From positions 1 through 55,190 of the forward strand of contig JAGGUP010000147.1 in NCBI GenBank assembly GCA_021158405.1: 55,190 nucleotides of DNA, written 5' to 3'. The first letter of the stretch is position 1, and every line of letters starts with the position of its first letter. A program made the translations under genes and the position numbers. This DNA is from Bacteroidales bacterium (GTDB lineage Bacteria > Bacteroidota > Bacteroidia > Bacteroidales > UBA12170). The notes beneath the pieces are model-generated. The model was given only the letters and a program-made list of their open reading frames with translations. It was not told the origin of the DNA and searched no databases. Of the stretch, positions 1 through 9,728 are shown one piece after another.

Positions 1-492
1 AACACCATCAACGCGTGTACCTTTTAAGAATACATCGGCTTGAATTTCCACAGCTCTTAAAGCTGAAGCTGAGTCCGTTGTAAAAAATGGATTTCCAGTT
101 CCTCCGGCAATAATCACCACTTTTCCTGCTTCTAAATAATCGACCGCAATTTTACGACTCATCGGTTCAGCCATTGGTTTCAAAGTAAGGCTCGAAAGCA
201 ACTTTACACTCAGTCCAGTTTTTTCAAGTTCTCCTTGAAGTGCTAATGAATTAATGGTGGTCGCTAACATTCCCATATAATCACCCTGAACACGATCCAT
301 TCCTTTTCCAGCGCCTTGCAATCCTCGGTAAATATTTCCACCACCAATTACAATTCCAACCTGAACACCTTCATTCACCACATCCTTAATCTGAGAAGCA
401 TAACTGGATAATTGTTCAGGGTCGATTCCAAATTGCTGATCACCCATCAAGGCTTCGCCACTTAATTTGAGTAATATTCTTTTAAATTCCAT
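1..492 (-). CDS. pyrH: UMP kinase (uridylate kinase), 3' part truncated by the window edge
   Basis: Minus-strand translation from ATG at 492: MEFKRILLKLSGEALMGDQQFGIDPEQLSSYASQIKDVVNEGVQVGIVIGGGNIYRGLQGAGKGMDRVQGDYMGMLATTINSLALQ... matches PyrH. Confidence 0.95.
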   Translation of the reverse strand, partial: MEFKRILLKLSGEALMGDQQFGIDPEQLSSYASQIKDVVNEGVQVGIVIGGGNIYRGLQGAGKGMDRVQGDYMGMLATTINSLALQGELEKTGLSVKLLSSLTLKPMAEPMSRKIAVDYLEAGKVVIIAGGTGNPFFTTDSASALRAVEIQADVFLKGTRVDGV

Positions 493-635
493 ATCGCTTT
501 AATTTGGCATATTATTTTTCAAAACTAAACTGTTGTTTTCCAGTTTAAAATATTTATTTAATTCTCTATTTAGACTTTGATAACATTTGTGTCAACTTTG
601 AAGTTCTATACTTTATAACTATTACACAAAGTTAA

Positions 636-2207
636 TTAATTTATTGCGGCCTTAACTTTTCTAACCACATCAATAATAGTTCCATCCACCCATTTGATAG
701 CAGCTACAATTTCATCGGTAAACTCAGGCTTATCGGGTATACCGCAAATAGCTTCTGCCTCCGCTTTTAATTCTTCAATTGTTTTTATGGGCAAACCGGA
801 GTTTTTTAATTTTTCGATTAAATCTGTTCTACGCGGATTGATAGCGATTCCTCTTTCAGTGGCAATCACATCTATCAATTCTCCCGGACCACAAAGAGTT
901 GTTACCTCATCAACGATTACAGGAATACGATCGCGGAAGAGCGGAATTGGCAAAATCGTACATTTAGAGAAAAGGCAGTTTTGCCAACCTCCAATACCGT
1001 GTAATAAAGCGCCATCAGAATGAGTGACTACATTGGCATTAAAATGAACATCCACTTCAGTAGCTCCAAGAATTACGACATCAATCATACTTGCAAAATT
1101 TCCTTTGCTATGATAATTATAAGAAGTAAAAGGACTTGTGGCTAAATGATTTTCATTTTCCCGCATAGAGCGAACTCCTTCTAAATCGAAAGTTTGGCCA
1201 TCGAGTATATAATCTACCAAACCATCTTCCAGCATTTTAACTGGATATTGATTGCTTCCAGCACGAATAAAACGTGCTTTCCATCCTTTTTCTTTCAATA
1301 TTTCGGCGAAATAAATTCCAATACTTAGAGCAGTGCCTCCCGCTCCGGCTTGATAAGAAAACCCATTTTGAACTATCCCTGCTTCCACACAAAATTGAGC
1401 AGTTATTTCTGCAATCAAAAGCCTATCCGGACTCTTGGTAATTTGAGTAGTTCCGGAAATTATTTTATCAGGATCGCCTACTTTTCCAACCAAAACCGTA
1501 TAATCAACATGATTTCCATGAATCTGAAAAGGGACGCAAGGAAATGGAACCAAATTGTCGGTTACCACGATTACTTTTTCGGCATATTGAGAATCTCCCA
1601 AAGCAAAACCAAGCAAACCGCAGGCTGCCGAACCATTTACACCATTAGCATTCCCAAAAGCATCTGCTGAAGGAGCAGCAATTACAGCAATATCAATCTG
1701 AACTTCTCCATCTTGAATAGCTTGATATCTTCCTCCATGAGATCGAAGAATTCCAACTCCTGCCATTTTGCCCTCCGAACAGAAACGCCCCAAAGCACCA
1801 TTCATACTCCCTTCAATATGATGAATTGTTCCATCTTCTAAATAGGGGATTAAATGTTCGTGACAAGGGAATGATGCCGAAGGAAACCAACGTAAACCTT
1901 TAATTCCCATCTCATGGGCAATATCAAAGATTTGATTTGCAATTAAATCTCCATCTCTAAAATGATGATGTGTTGAAATAGTCATCCCATCTTTTAATCC
2001 CGATTTAATCAGCGCTTCTTTTAGGTTTGCTACTAATTTGTTTCCATCTGCGGGATAATCGGCACAACTTGGAATAAGCGGAGCATGTTTTCTACCACTT
2101 GGACGAAATTTACCGACTCCTTGAAAAGCGGTATGTTGTTCGCCATTAATAATTTCAGGAACTATTCTACCAGCGGCGTTTTTAACTAATTTATCGTATT
2201 TTTTCAT
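636..2207 (-). CDS. citF: Citrate lyase alpha subunit (citrate CoA-transferase)
   Basis: 523 aa, full-length CitF-like (GKFRPSGRKHAPLIPSCADYP, TISTHHHFRDGD, SHGGRYQAIQDGE). Confidence 0.93.
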   Translation of the reverse strand: MKKYDKLVKNAAGRIVPEIINGEQHTAFQGVGKFRPSGRKHAPLIPSCADYPADGNKLVANLKEALIKSGLKDGMTISTHHHFRDGDLIANQIFDIAHEMGIKGLRWFPSASFPCHEHLIPYLEDGTIHHIEGSMNGALGRFCSEGKMAGVGILRSHGGRYQAIQDGEVQIDIAVIAAPSADAFGNANGVNGSAACGLLGFALGDSQYAEKVIVVTDNLVPFPCVPFQIHGNHVDYTVLVGKVGDPDKIISGTTQITKSPDRLLIAEITAQFCVEAGIVQNGFSYQAGAGGTALSIGIYFAEILKEKGWKARFIRAGSNQYPVKMLEDGLVDYILDGQTFDLEGVRSMRENENHLATSPFTSYNYHSKGNFASMIDVVILGATEVDVHFNANVVTHSDGALLHGIGGWQNCLFSKCTILPIPLFRDRIPVIVDEVTTLCGPGELIDVIATERGIAINPRRTDLIEKLKNSGLPIKTIEELKAEAEAICGIPDKPEFTDEIVAAIKWVDGTIIDVVRKVKAAIN

Positions 2208-2245
2208 CTTTCTTAAATTATGAACTGCAAGATGTCGGTTTTGTC

Positions 2246-2312
2246 ATTCTGATCCGTCGTCTGAGGGAGAAGAATCTCCTTACATTAATGAGATCCTTTG
2301 CAAATGCTCAGG
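2246..2312. repeat. Degenerate intergenic inverted-repeat element
   Basis: Left arm gtcattctga...aagaatctc, right arm gagatcctttgcaaatgctcaggataac (reverse complement gttatcctgagcatttgcaaaggatctc), in the citF-citDE intergenic gap. Confidence 0.5.
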
Positions 2313-2359
2313 ATAACCATCTAAAGTGTTAAAAAAATATTTCTGTTTTCCATCACGGT

Positions 2360-3598
2360 TTACTTATCAAAACCTGCTAGCCAATCTTTCTTTAGTTTTC
2401 CCATATCAACTGCCAATTGAATTACTTTCTCTGCACGTTTCACAACAGGAGCATCAATCATTTTTGTGCCCAAAGAAACAACACCCAAGCCGCTTTTTTT
2501 GGCATCAAGGAAAGCCAGATAAATTCTTTTTGCTTTCTCTATTTCCACACTATCAGGAGCAAAATTCTCATGAATTACGCGGATTTGACGTGGATGAATA
2601 CAACCCATGCCATTAAATCCTAAACTCTTAGAAATTTGTACATTTTTTTTCAATCCTTCCATATCCGAAACATCGGAAAAAACAGAATCAATGGCTTGAA
2701 TTCCAGCCGCTACAGCTGCATTAACCAAAGTGGCACGAGCAAAAAATGATTCGTTAGCTTCTGCCGTCCGACGCACACCCAGATCAGCTGTATAATCTTC
2801 AAGTCCAATGGCCATTGACGATACCGTTTCGGTTGCTGATGCAATAGAAAAAGCATGTATCACACCTTTGGCACTTTCTATAATAGGCATCAACCAAACA
2901 GGATTTTTTAAACCGTAATTTAATTTTATTTGCTTAATTTTTTCATCAACAGCTTTCAATTGTTCTGCAGCTTCTACCTTTGGAACCAAGATCAAATTAA
3001 CACCATGTGGAATCACATAATCAAGATCTTCCAATCCCTGCTCCCCTTGATTGATTCTAACCATGCGCTCTGCGCCATAAAAATTCAAGGAACGTAAAGC
3101 ATTCCTAACCAAAAAACGAGCTTCATGCTTTTTGCCTGGTGCCACAGCATCTTCCAAATCCAAAATTAAAGCATTAGGTTTATGGATACCTGCGTTAAGC
3201 ATAATACTTGGCGAATTTCCAGGCAAATACAAACGCGAAAAACGATGCTGCTCTTTTTTACTACGCGTTTGGTTTTCTTTTAAAGTTTCAAGCAAATATT
3301 CTTTAGTGGTTTGTTTTAGTAGTTTAATTGCTGCTTCTAATCTTGCTGCAATTACAAAAGGCAAAGCCCCACTATCCTCAAACAAAACGGAGGCATTATC
3401 AATATTAAAAAAAACAAGTATATCAAGAATTAATTCTCTATTCGACTTGCCAAACATAACGTCCACTTTAGAATGTACCTCGAGTTGAATACCTCCCGAA
3501 GATTTAAGTTCTAATTCGATAAAACAATCAGAACGAACACCCTTTCCCCTATTCCCTATTTGAACTGTTTTCATATTTTCTATTGGCATAAATGACAT
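2360..3598 (-). CDS. Fused citrate lyase acyl-carrier protein (CitD) and citryl-CoA lyase beta subunit (CitE)
   Basis: N-terminal ~95 aa resembles CitD (VRSDCFIELEL...VDVMFGKSNRELILDIL...GALPFVIAARLEAAIKLL); remainder is CitE (SRLYLPGNSPSIMLNAGIHKPNALILDLEDAVAPGKKHEAR). Confidence 0.85.
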   Translation of the reverse strand: MSFMPIENMKTVQIGNRGKGVRSDCFIELELKSSGGIQLEVHSKVDVMFGKSNRELILDILVFFNIDNASVLFEDSGALPFVIAARLEAAIKLLKQTTKEYLLETLKENQTRSKKEQHRFSRLYLPGNSPSIMLNAGIHKPNALILDLEDAVAPGKKHEARFLVRNALRSLNFYGAERMVRINQGEQGLEDLDYVIPHGVNLILVPKVEAAEQLKAVDEKIKQIKLNYGLKNPVWLMPIIESAKGVIHAFSIASATETVSSMAIGLEDYTADLGVRRTAEANESFFARATLVNAAVAAGIQAIDSVFSDVSDMEGLKKNVQISKSLGFNGMGCIHPRQIRVIHENFAPDSVEIEKAKRIYLAFLDAKKSGLGVVSLGTKMIDAPVVKRAEKVIQLAVDMGKLKKDWLAGFDK

Positions 3599-3609
3599 TT
3601 TAACAAATT

Positions 3610-4764
3610 TTAAAAGCGCATTTCTAGCAATGATTTTAAGCGATCTTCAGTCAAAGCTTTTTGTTCTCCTAAATTAATTTCTCCTCTTTTTTTAAGCTTA
3701 TTAAGCACGTCATCAATTGCATTTTCGGAAATTCCATATTCGCTCAATCGAGTTTTTGTTTCTAAACTTTTAAAAAATTCTTCTGTTTTAATAATCGCCT
3801 GATCGATTAAAAGTTCCTCATCCTCTTCGAAGAGGTTCCAAATATTTTTCGCAAAGCGAATGAGCTTCTCATGCTTTTCTTTACGCATAACTTCCATCAT
3901 TCCAGGCAAGATAACGGCTAAAGATTGTGCATGATCTAATCCATACAAAACCGTCAATTCGTGCCCAATAACATGTGTAGCCCAATCGGTTGGAACACCC
4001 AAAGCCAACTGACCATTCAAAGCCATAGTTGCAGCCCACATGGTATTAGCGGCTACATCATAATCAAATTCTTTAAACACATAATCATAGCCATATTCAA
4101 TCAGAGTAAGCATAACACCTTCTGCCCAACGATCTTGTATTTCAGCTTTATTTGGAAAGGTAAGATATTGCTCCATTACGTGAACGAAAGTATCGATAAC
4201 ACCATTTGCCAATTGCGATTTTGGCAATGTTTTTAAAACACAAGGATCAAGAATCGAAAACTTTGGATATATATATGGACTCCCAAATGAAAGTTTTTCA
4301 TTGGTTTCATCGTTGCTTACCACAGAAAAAGGATTCATTTCCGTCCCAGTTGCAGAAAGCGTTAAAACAACACCCATCGGTATAGCCGATTTAATCGGAG
4401 CTCCTTTCTGACAAATATCCCAGGCATTTCCTTCGAAATGAGTAGCGGCAGCTACAAATTTAGTTCCATCAACAACGGAACCGCCTCCAACTGCTAATAG
4501 AAAATCTATTTTTTCATTTTTAACAATTTCTACCGCTTTCATCATCGTATGATAGCGAGGGTTTGGCTCTATTCCACCAAACTCAAAAAAAGTAAATTCA
4601 GATAATGCCTTTTTTACTTGATCGTAAACGCCATTTTTAAAAATACTACCGCCACCATAAGTAATTAACACTCTGCTTCCGGCAGGAATTTCTTTTGAAA
4701 TAGAGGCAATGGTATCTTTTCCAAAAATGACTTTTACCGGATTTTTATATTGGAAATTGTACAT
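3610..4764 (-). CDS. yqhD: Iron-containing alcohol dehydrogenase, YqhD/BDH type
   Basis: 384 aa; RVLITYGGGSIFKNGVYDQV, FGGIEPNPRYHTMMKAVEIV, LLAVGGGSVVDGTKF, DWATHVIGHELTVLYGLDHAQSLAVILP. Confidence 0.88.
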   Translation of the reverse strand: MYNFQYKNPVKVIFGKDTIASISKEIPAGSRVLITYGGGSIFKNGVYDQVKKALSEFTFFEFGGIEPNPRYHTMMKAVEIVKNEKIDFLLAVGGGSVVDGTKFVAAATHFEGNAWDICQKGAPIKSAIPMGVVLTLSATGTEMNPFSVVSNDETNEKLSFGSPYIYPKFSILDPCVLKTLPKSQLANGVIDTFVHVMEQYLTFPNKAEIQDRWAEGVMLTLIEYGYDYVFKEFDYDVAANTMWAATMALNGQLALGVPTDWATHVIGHELTVLYGLDHAQSLAVILPGMMEVMRKEKHEKLIRFAKNIWNLFEEDEELLIDQAIIKTEEFFKSLETKTRLSEYGISENAIDDVLNKLKKRGEINLGEQKALTEDRLKSLLEMRF

Positions 4765-5063
4765 GCTATCTTTTTTTCAAAAATAGCAAAATTTTGGGGG
4801 CAACTTAGGCTTGATGACTAAATATTATACTCAAATCCTTTGGATAATCGTAGAAAAACAAAAATCGATGTATTTAATTTTCTTAAAAAGAATAAAATAC
4901 CACCAAAAACACTTCGTTTAGACATCATTAATTTTCAAATAATAAGCCTTTGTATTTATTCAACACTTTGTAATCAATTTTAGTAGAAAAAATAATAATA
5001 AATCCTTTTTCTAGTAATCGGAATCCTCCAAAAAAATTAATTTTGCATAAACACATTCTAATA

Positions 5064-6959
5064 ATGAAGAAAAACCTATTTCAAGGAAATACCTATGTAA
5101 TACTATTCTATCGCTTAATCGTTTTCCTTCTTTTTTTAAGTCTTTCCCGCTTCTGTCTGTATTTTTTTAATGTGGGTTATTTTGGAGAATTGAAAGCAGC
5201 AGATTTAGTTTCAATCTATATCCAAGGTCTTCGTTTTGATGTAGCCGCTTTAATAATGATAAATGCGCCTTTGATTTTCTTTAGAACTCTACCCTTTCGC
5301 TTTAATAAAAAAGAATCCATACTCAAAATTATTCTTTACATAACGCTGTTATTAAATAGTTTAGCAATTATTTTTAATCTGATTGATATTGTCTATTTTC
5401 GTTTTACATTAAAAAGAAGCACTTTCGATTTATTTAATTTTATAGATGCGAATGTTGGATTATTCGATATTTTCAAAACCTTAATTTCTGATTTTTGGTA
5501 TCTCATTATTCTTGCCGGTTTAATGATCTTTTTAATGATTTACACATCTCTATTTTATAAAGAAAGAATAGTCTCTGCCAAACAAACCATCTCTCAAACA
5601 ATTTATAAGAGTATTCTTTTTGTGGTCATTCTGGGAATAAGTATTCTAGGAATGCGAGGAGGTATTCAATTAAAACCAATCAATTTAATTGATGCCGGAA
5701 GAATGGTTAATTCCAATGAGGTTCCTTTGATTTTAAACACCCCTTTTAGCCTATTAGTAACGATAGGGAAACAAAAATTGGAAAACAAATCCTGGTTTAA
5801 TCCTGAAGAAGCGAAAATGCTCTATAACCCAATACACCAATACAATAGAGAAGGCATAGCCCTTCAAAAAAAGAATGTAGTGGTATTGATATTAGAAAGT
5901 TTTTCCGCCAATAAAATTGGATATTTTAATGCTCAGCAAAAAAGCTTAACACCATTTCTTGACAGCCTACTTTATCAATCGCTTACATACAACGGAATTG
6001 CAAACGGAAAGAAAAGCATAGAAGGAATTCCCGCCATACTCTCCGGCATTCCATCATTAATGAGACAACCCTTTTTAACCTCCTCCTATTCTGCAAATCA
6101 ATTTACCAGTTTGGCTGGCTTATTACAGAAAAAAGGATTTACAACCGCCTTTTTTCATGGGGGAAAAAATGGAACTATGAATTTTGACAGCTATGCTGCC
6201 AAGGCCGGTTTTGAATCGTATTTTGGAATGAATGAGTATGCAAATAATTCTGATTATGACGGTAGCTGGGGGATTTGGGATCATAAATTCTATCCTTTCT
6301 TCAAAGCTAAACTTGACAATTTAGAGGAACCTTTTGTTGCAGCATTTTTTAGTTTATCTTCTCATCATCCTTATGGCATTCCTAAACAATATCAGTCTAA
6401 GTTTTCAGAATCAGATCCTTTAGACAACAGTATTACCTACTCCGATTTTGCGCTCTCCAAGTTTTTTGAATCGGCAAAAACAGAAGACTGGTACGCCAAT
6501 ACTTTATTTGTTATTAGTGCCGATCATACAGCCGAACTTCCAAATACTGCCGATTCCAGTAACCTGATTCATTTTGAAATTCCAATTGCTTTTTTTGCTC
6601 CTAACGATACGGTCTTATTGAAAACAGAACACCGAAAAACCATCCAACAAAGTGATATTTTACCTACTGTTTTGGATTATCTTCATTATTCAGAACCATT
6701 TGTTACTTTTGGAAATTCAATTTTTGATCTTTCAGCTCCTGATTTTTCTGTTTACTACTTGAATGAAATTTATCATATTTTTGGCAAGGACTTTATTTTA
6801 GAATACGATGGCTTCAAATTCACAAATCGAACATTAAATTCAAAAGAAATGATGGATTCTAAAAAACAATATCTTATCGAAAATCAAATCAAAGCACTAA
6901 TTCAAAATTATGCTGATTGTATGAATCATAATCAATTAATTCCCACAAGTCAAAAATGA
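5064..6959 (+). CDS. LTA synthase family / alkaline phosphatase-superfamily membrane protein (phosphoglycerol-transferase-like)
   Basis: Multi-TM N-terminus, then VVVLILESFSANKIG, NGKKSIEGIPAILSGIPSL, FSLSSHHPYGIP, VISADHTAEL. Track start at 5043 is TTG; ATG at 5064 is more likely. Confidence 0.8.
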   Translation: MKKNLFQGNTYVILFYRLIVFLLFLSLSRFCLYFFNVGYFGELKAADLVSIYIQGLRFDVAALIMINAPLIFFRTLPFRFNKKESILKIILYITLLLNSLAIIFNLIDIVYFRFTLKRSTFDLFNFIDANVGLFDIFKTLISDFWYLIILAGLMIFLMIYTSLFYKERIVSAKQTISQTIYKSILFVVILGISILGMRGGIQLKPINLIDAGRMVNSNEVPLILNTPFSLLVTIGKQKLENKSWFNPEEAKMLYNPIHQYNREGIALQKKNVVVLILESFSANKIGYFNAQQKSLTPFLDSLLYQSLTYNGIANGKKSIEGIPAILSGIPSLMRQPFLTSSYSANQFTSLAGLLQKKGFTTAFFHGGKNGTMNFDSYAAKAGFESYFGMNEYANNSDYDGSWGIWDHKFYPFFKAKLDNLEEPFVAAFFSLSSHHPYGIPKQYQSKFSESDPLDNSITYSDFALSKFFESAKTEDWYANTLFVISADHTAELPNTADSSNLIHFEIPIAFFAPNDTVLLKTEHRKTIQQSDILPTVLDYLHYSEPFVTFGNSIFDLSAPDFSVYYLNEIYHIFGKDFILEYDGFKFTNRTLNSKEMMDSKKQYLIENQIKALIQNYADCMNHNQLIPTSQK

Positions 6960-7825
6960 AAAAAATCCGAATCATCATCAATCCTATAAGCGGATCAGGT
7001 AAACAAATTAGAGCCGAAAAAGCAATTAAAAAGATACTTGATAAAGGCTTATTTGAAAGTGAAATTATATATTCCCAGCGAAAAGGGCATATCACATCAC
7101 TTGCAATAGAAGCTGTCGAAAAAGAATATGATGCTGTTATAGTAGTTGGTGGCGATGGCTCCCTAAATGAAGCCGCTCAAGGACTTATAGGAACAAATAC
7201 TGCCCTTGGAATAATTCCCATTGGCTCAGGAAATGGGCTGGCGAGGCATTTACATATTCCAATGTCATTATCCGGAGCAGTTAATAGAATAAATCAATTT
7301 AATACTAGACGAATTGATACTGCAAAGGTTAATGAGCATTCTTTTATCAGTATAGCAGGCTTGGGATTTGATGCAAAAGTGGCCGATCAATTCAGCCAAA
7401 GTAAAAAACGTGGATTATGGAATTATGCAAAAATTAGTATTCGCGAATATTTCAGATTTACCAATCAAAAATATCGTTTAATTTTAGATTCATATATTGT
7501 TGATACAGATACTTTTATGATTATTTTTGCTAATTCAAACCAATTTGGAAATAATTTTGTTATAGCTCCAGAAGCTAAAATAGACGACGGCTTTTTAGAT
7601 GTGTGTTTAGTGAAAAAACCAAAGCTTTACGAGATACCTGGAGTAATTATTAATTTGTTTGAGAAAAATATCCATAAATCCAAATGGCTTGAAGTTAGAA
7701 AAGCAAAACAAATAAAAGTTGAATTAAAAAATATCGCATTAATGAATATTGATGGGGAAGCTATTCAAGATAGCGGAGCTATTAATATTACTATAAATCC
7801 ATTATCTTTGTCCGTACTTATTTAA
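6956..7825 (+). CDS. Diacylglycerol/lipid kinase family protein (DgkB/YegS-like)
   Basis: RIIINPISGSGK, VVGGDGSLNEAAQGL, LGIIPIGSGNGLARHL; ATGA overlap with the upstream gene. Confidence 0.88.
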   Translation: MKKIRIIINPISGSGKQIRAEKAIKKILDKGLFESEIIYSQRKGHITSLAIEAVEKEYDAVIVVGGDGSLNEAAQGLIGTNTALGIIPIGSGNGLARHLHIPMSLSGAVNRINQFNTRRIDTAKVNEHSFISIAGLGFDAKVADQFSQSKKRGLWNYAKISIREYFRFTNQKYRLILDSYIVDTDTFMIIFANSNQFGNNFVIAPEAKIDDGFLDVCLVKKPKLYEIPGVIINLFEKNIHKSKWLEVRKAKQIKVELKNIALMNIDGEAIQDSGAINITINPLSLSVLI

Positions 7826-7833
7826 GTATTCCT

Positions 7834-8181
7834 ATGTCGAAAAAGAAAAAAACCAAAAATATTATTGGCGACGTGATGTATTCTACTAATCCGAATTTTG
7901 AATATGAACTCGAAAAAGATATTGAAACTTTAGCTCCTTCAGAACAAGACCTTAGAATATGGCTCGACAAAAAGCACAGAGGGGGAAAACAGGCAACGCT
8001 AATAAAAGATTTTATTGGAAATGATACTGATTTGAAAGAATTAGCAAAAATATTGAAATCTAAATGTGGAGTTGGAGGATCATCTAAAGAGGGGGAAATT
8101 ATTATCCAAGGCGATTTTAGAGATAAAATTCTTGAGATTTTAAAGAATCTGGGATACAAAGCAAAAAAAGCAGGGGCATAA
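7834..8181 (+). CDS. yciH: Translation initiation factor SUI1/YciH-like protein
   Basis: 115 aa; RGGKQATLIKDFIGNDTDLKELAKILKSKCGVGGSSKEGEIIIQGDFRDKILEILKNLGYKAKKAG. Confidence 0.88.
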   Translation: MSKKKKTKNIIGDVMYSTNPNFEYELEKDIETLAPSEQDLRIWLDKKHRGGKQATLIKDFIGNDTDLKELAKILKSKCGVGGSSKEGEIIIQGDFRDKILEILKNLGYKAKKAGA

Positions 8182-8214
8182 AAAAACCTGTCCATTGATT
8201 AATGAACAGGCACT
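8182..8214. terminator. Hairpin terminator, probably bidirectional between yciH and the convergent DUF2795 gene
   Basis: aaaaaaCCTGTcCATTgattAATGaACAGG; T-tract on the minus-strand exit. Confidence 0.75.
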
Positions 8215-8218
8215 ATTT

Positions 8219-8440
8219 TTAATATTCATCTTCGTTAAAGAAAAAATCTTCTTTAGTTGGATAATCTGGCCATAAATCTTCAATTCTATCGTATGTTTCG
8301 CCCTCCTCTTCAATCTCAGCTAGGTTTTCTGCCACTTCAGCTGGAGCTCCAGAACGAATACAAAAATCAATTAATTCTTCTTTAGTAGCTGGCCAAGGAG
8401 CGTCTTCCAACTTTGAGGCTAATTCTAAGGTCCAATACAT
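8219..8440 (-). CDS. DUF2795 domain-containing small acidic protein
   Basis: 73 aa MYWTLELASKLEDAPWPATKEELIDFCIRSGAPAEVAENL... Confidence 0.75.
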   Translation of the reverse strand: MYWTLELASKLEDAPWPATKEELIDFCIRSGAPAEVAENLAEIEEEGETYDRIEDLWPDYPTKEDFFFNEDEY

Positions 8441-8662
8441 AGTTTTACTTGTTTGTAATTTTTTGCAAAAATAATTTTTTTTTGCAATAAAACAAGATAC
8501 TTTTTTAAAACTACACTAAAAACTACAAACAACAGTTAATAAATATATTAAAAATAGATTCAATCTACTGAATATCAGTTTTATAAAATGGCATTTTGAA
8601 ATTTATTATTTTTTATTGTACAATAGAATAAAGTGAAAGCGAAAGCCTTCTGATTATTCCTT

Positions 8663-9634
8663 TTATTTGAGGGCAAATTTCTTAAGTCCCTCTGGAATTA
8701 AACTGTAACTAGTTGAAGGTGCAGGAATAATTATGCTTTGTCCTTGTTCCTCAATAATCTTCATCCCTTTCTCCTCATTAAAAAAGAATTCCAGAAAAGC
8801 ATTTGCCAGCTTAGGGCTTGGAGCATTCTTCAACTGAGTAATTCCATAAACCATTGGACTTCCCGATAAACTAAAAAACTCACCTGGTTTCTTTCCAAAA
8901 ATACTCACTTGAGCCTTCTCATACCATTCTTTTAAATTGGGATTTGACAAATTAATAGAATCGTTTAAAATCACCATATTTAAATGATGCTGCTGTGCAA
9001 CCGACTTATAAATATAAATATAATCAATGGCATTTACTTCCAATAAACCCAACAAATCGACTTCTTTAGGGCGGATAAAATTCTGATCTTTATCGAGTAT
9101 TTTCAAAATAGCAGGATTATTATTCTTCAAAGCTTCTAATTGCGTAGTCATTACCGATCGATACCCACAAGGATCGGAATTAGGATCTGCACGACCATAT
9201 ATAACATCAGGAGCAGCTAAAATATCAAACCAATTATTCGAATTAATCTCATCTGCTTTTTTTGCTTTATCCGTGTAGGCAATAACCATTTCATTTGCAG
9301 CAAAAGAAATATTCCAAGAAGCATAATCAGGAATTAAAAAGCGATCTATCACATTATAATCAGCCGATGCCATAATATCACAATCCTTTTTTAGCTCTGT
9401 GATTTTTCTTGTGCAAGCAACACTTCCGGCAGGTTCTAACAATACATTTACACCCGGATTTTCTTTCTCAAATTCTTCGGCAATCAATCGGAAAGGGACA
9501 GACAAAGAACCCGCATGAAAAATAATTAAATTGCCACTGAGACCTTCTTTATGACTTTTATTATTCCCATTCTGACAAGAAAAAAAAGTAAGTGCAAAAA
9601 TTGAAAAACCAAGTAATAAGTAGTTTCTTTTCAT
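8663..9634 (-). CDS. wtpA: Tungstate/molybdate ABC transporter substrate-binding lipoprotein, WtpA/ModA-like
   Basis: Lipobox FFSC; LIIFHAGSLSVPFRLIAEEFEKENPGV, EPAGSVACTRKITELKKDCDIMASADYNVI, YGRADPNSDPCGYRS. Confidence 0.82.
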   Translation of the reverse strand: MKRNYLLLGFSIFALTFFSCQNGNNKSHKEGLSGNLIIFHAGSLSVPFRLIAEEFEKENPGVNVLLEPAGSVACTRKITELKKDCDIMASADYNVIDRFLIPDYASWNISFAANEMVIAYTDKAKKADEINSNNWFDILAAPDVIYGRADPNSDPCGYRSVMTTQLEALKNNNPAILKILDKDQNFIRPKEVDLLGLLEVNAIDYIYIYKSVAQQHHLNMVILNDSINLSNPNLKEWYEKAQVSIFGKKPGEFFSLSGSPMVYGITQLKNAPSPKLANAFLEFFFNEEKGMKIIEEQGQSIIIPAPSTSYSLIPEGLKKFALK

Positions 9635-9728
9635 CTTTAACTATTCGTTATGCAAAACTAAACATATCGATAAAAAAACAATCACAAAAACATGATCTTT
9701 CAAAAATAAAATGGTTTTGGAAATTGGA

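Noticed and set aside
694-1670. Plus-strand ORFs antisense to citF (694..1023, 1350..1670)
   Set aside because: Fully nested in a well-conserved gene on the other strand, no recognisable domains; chance ORFs.
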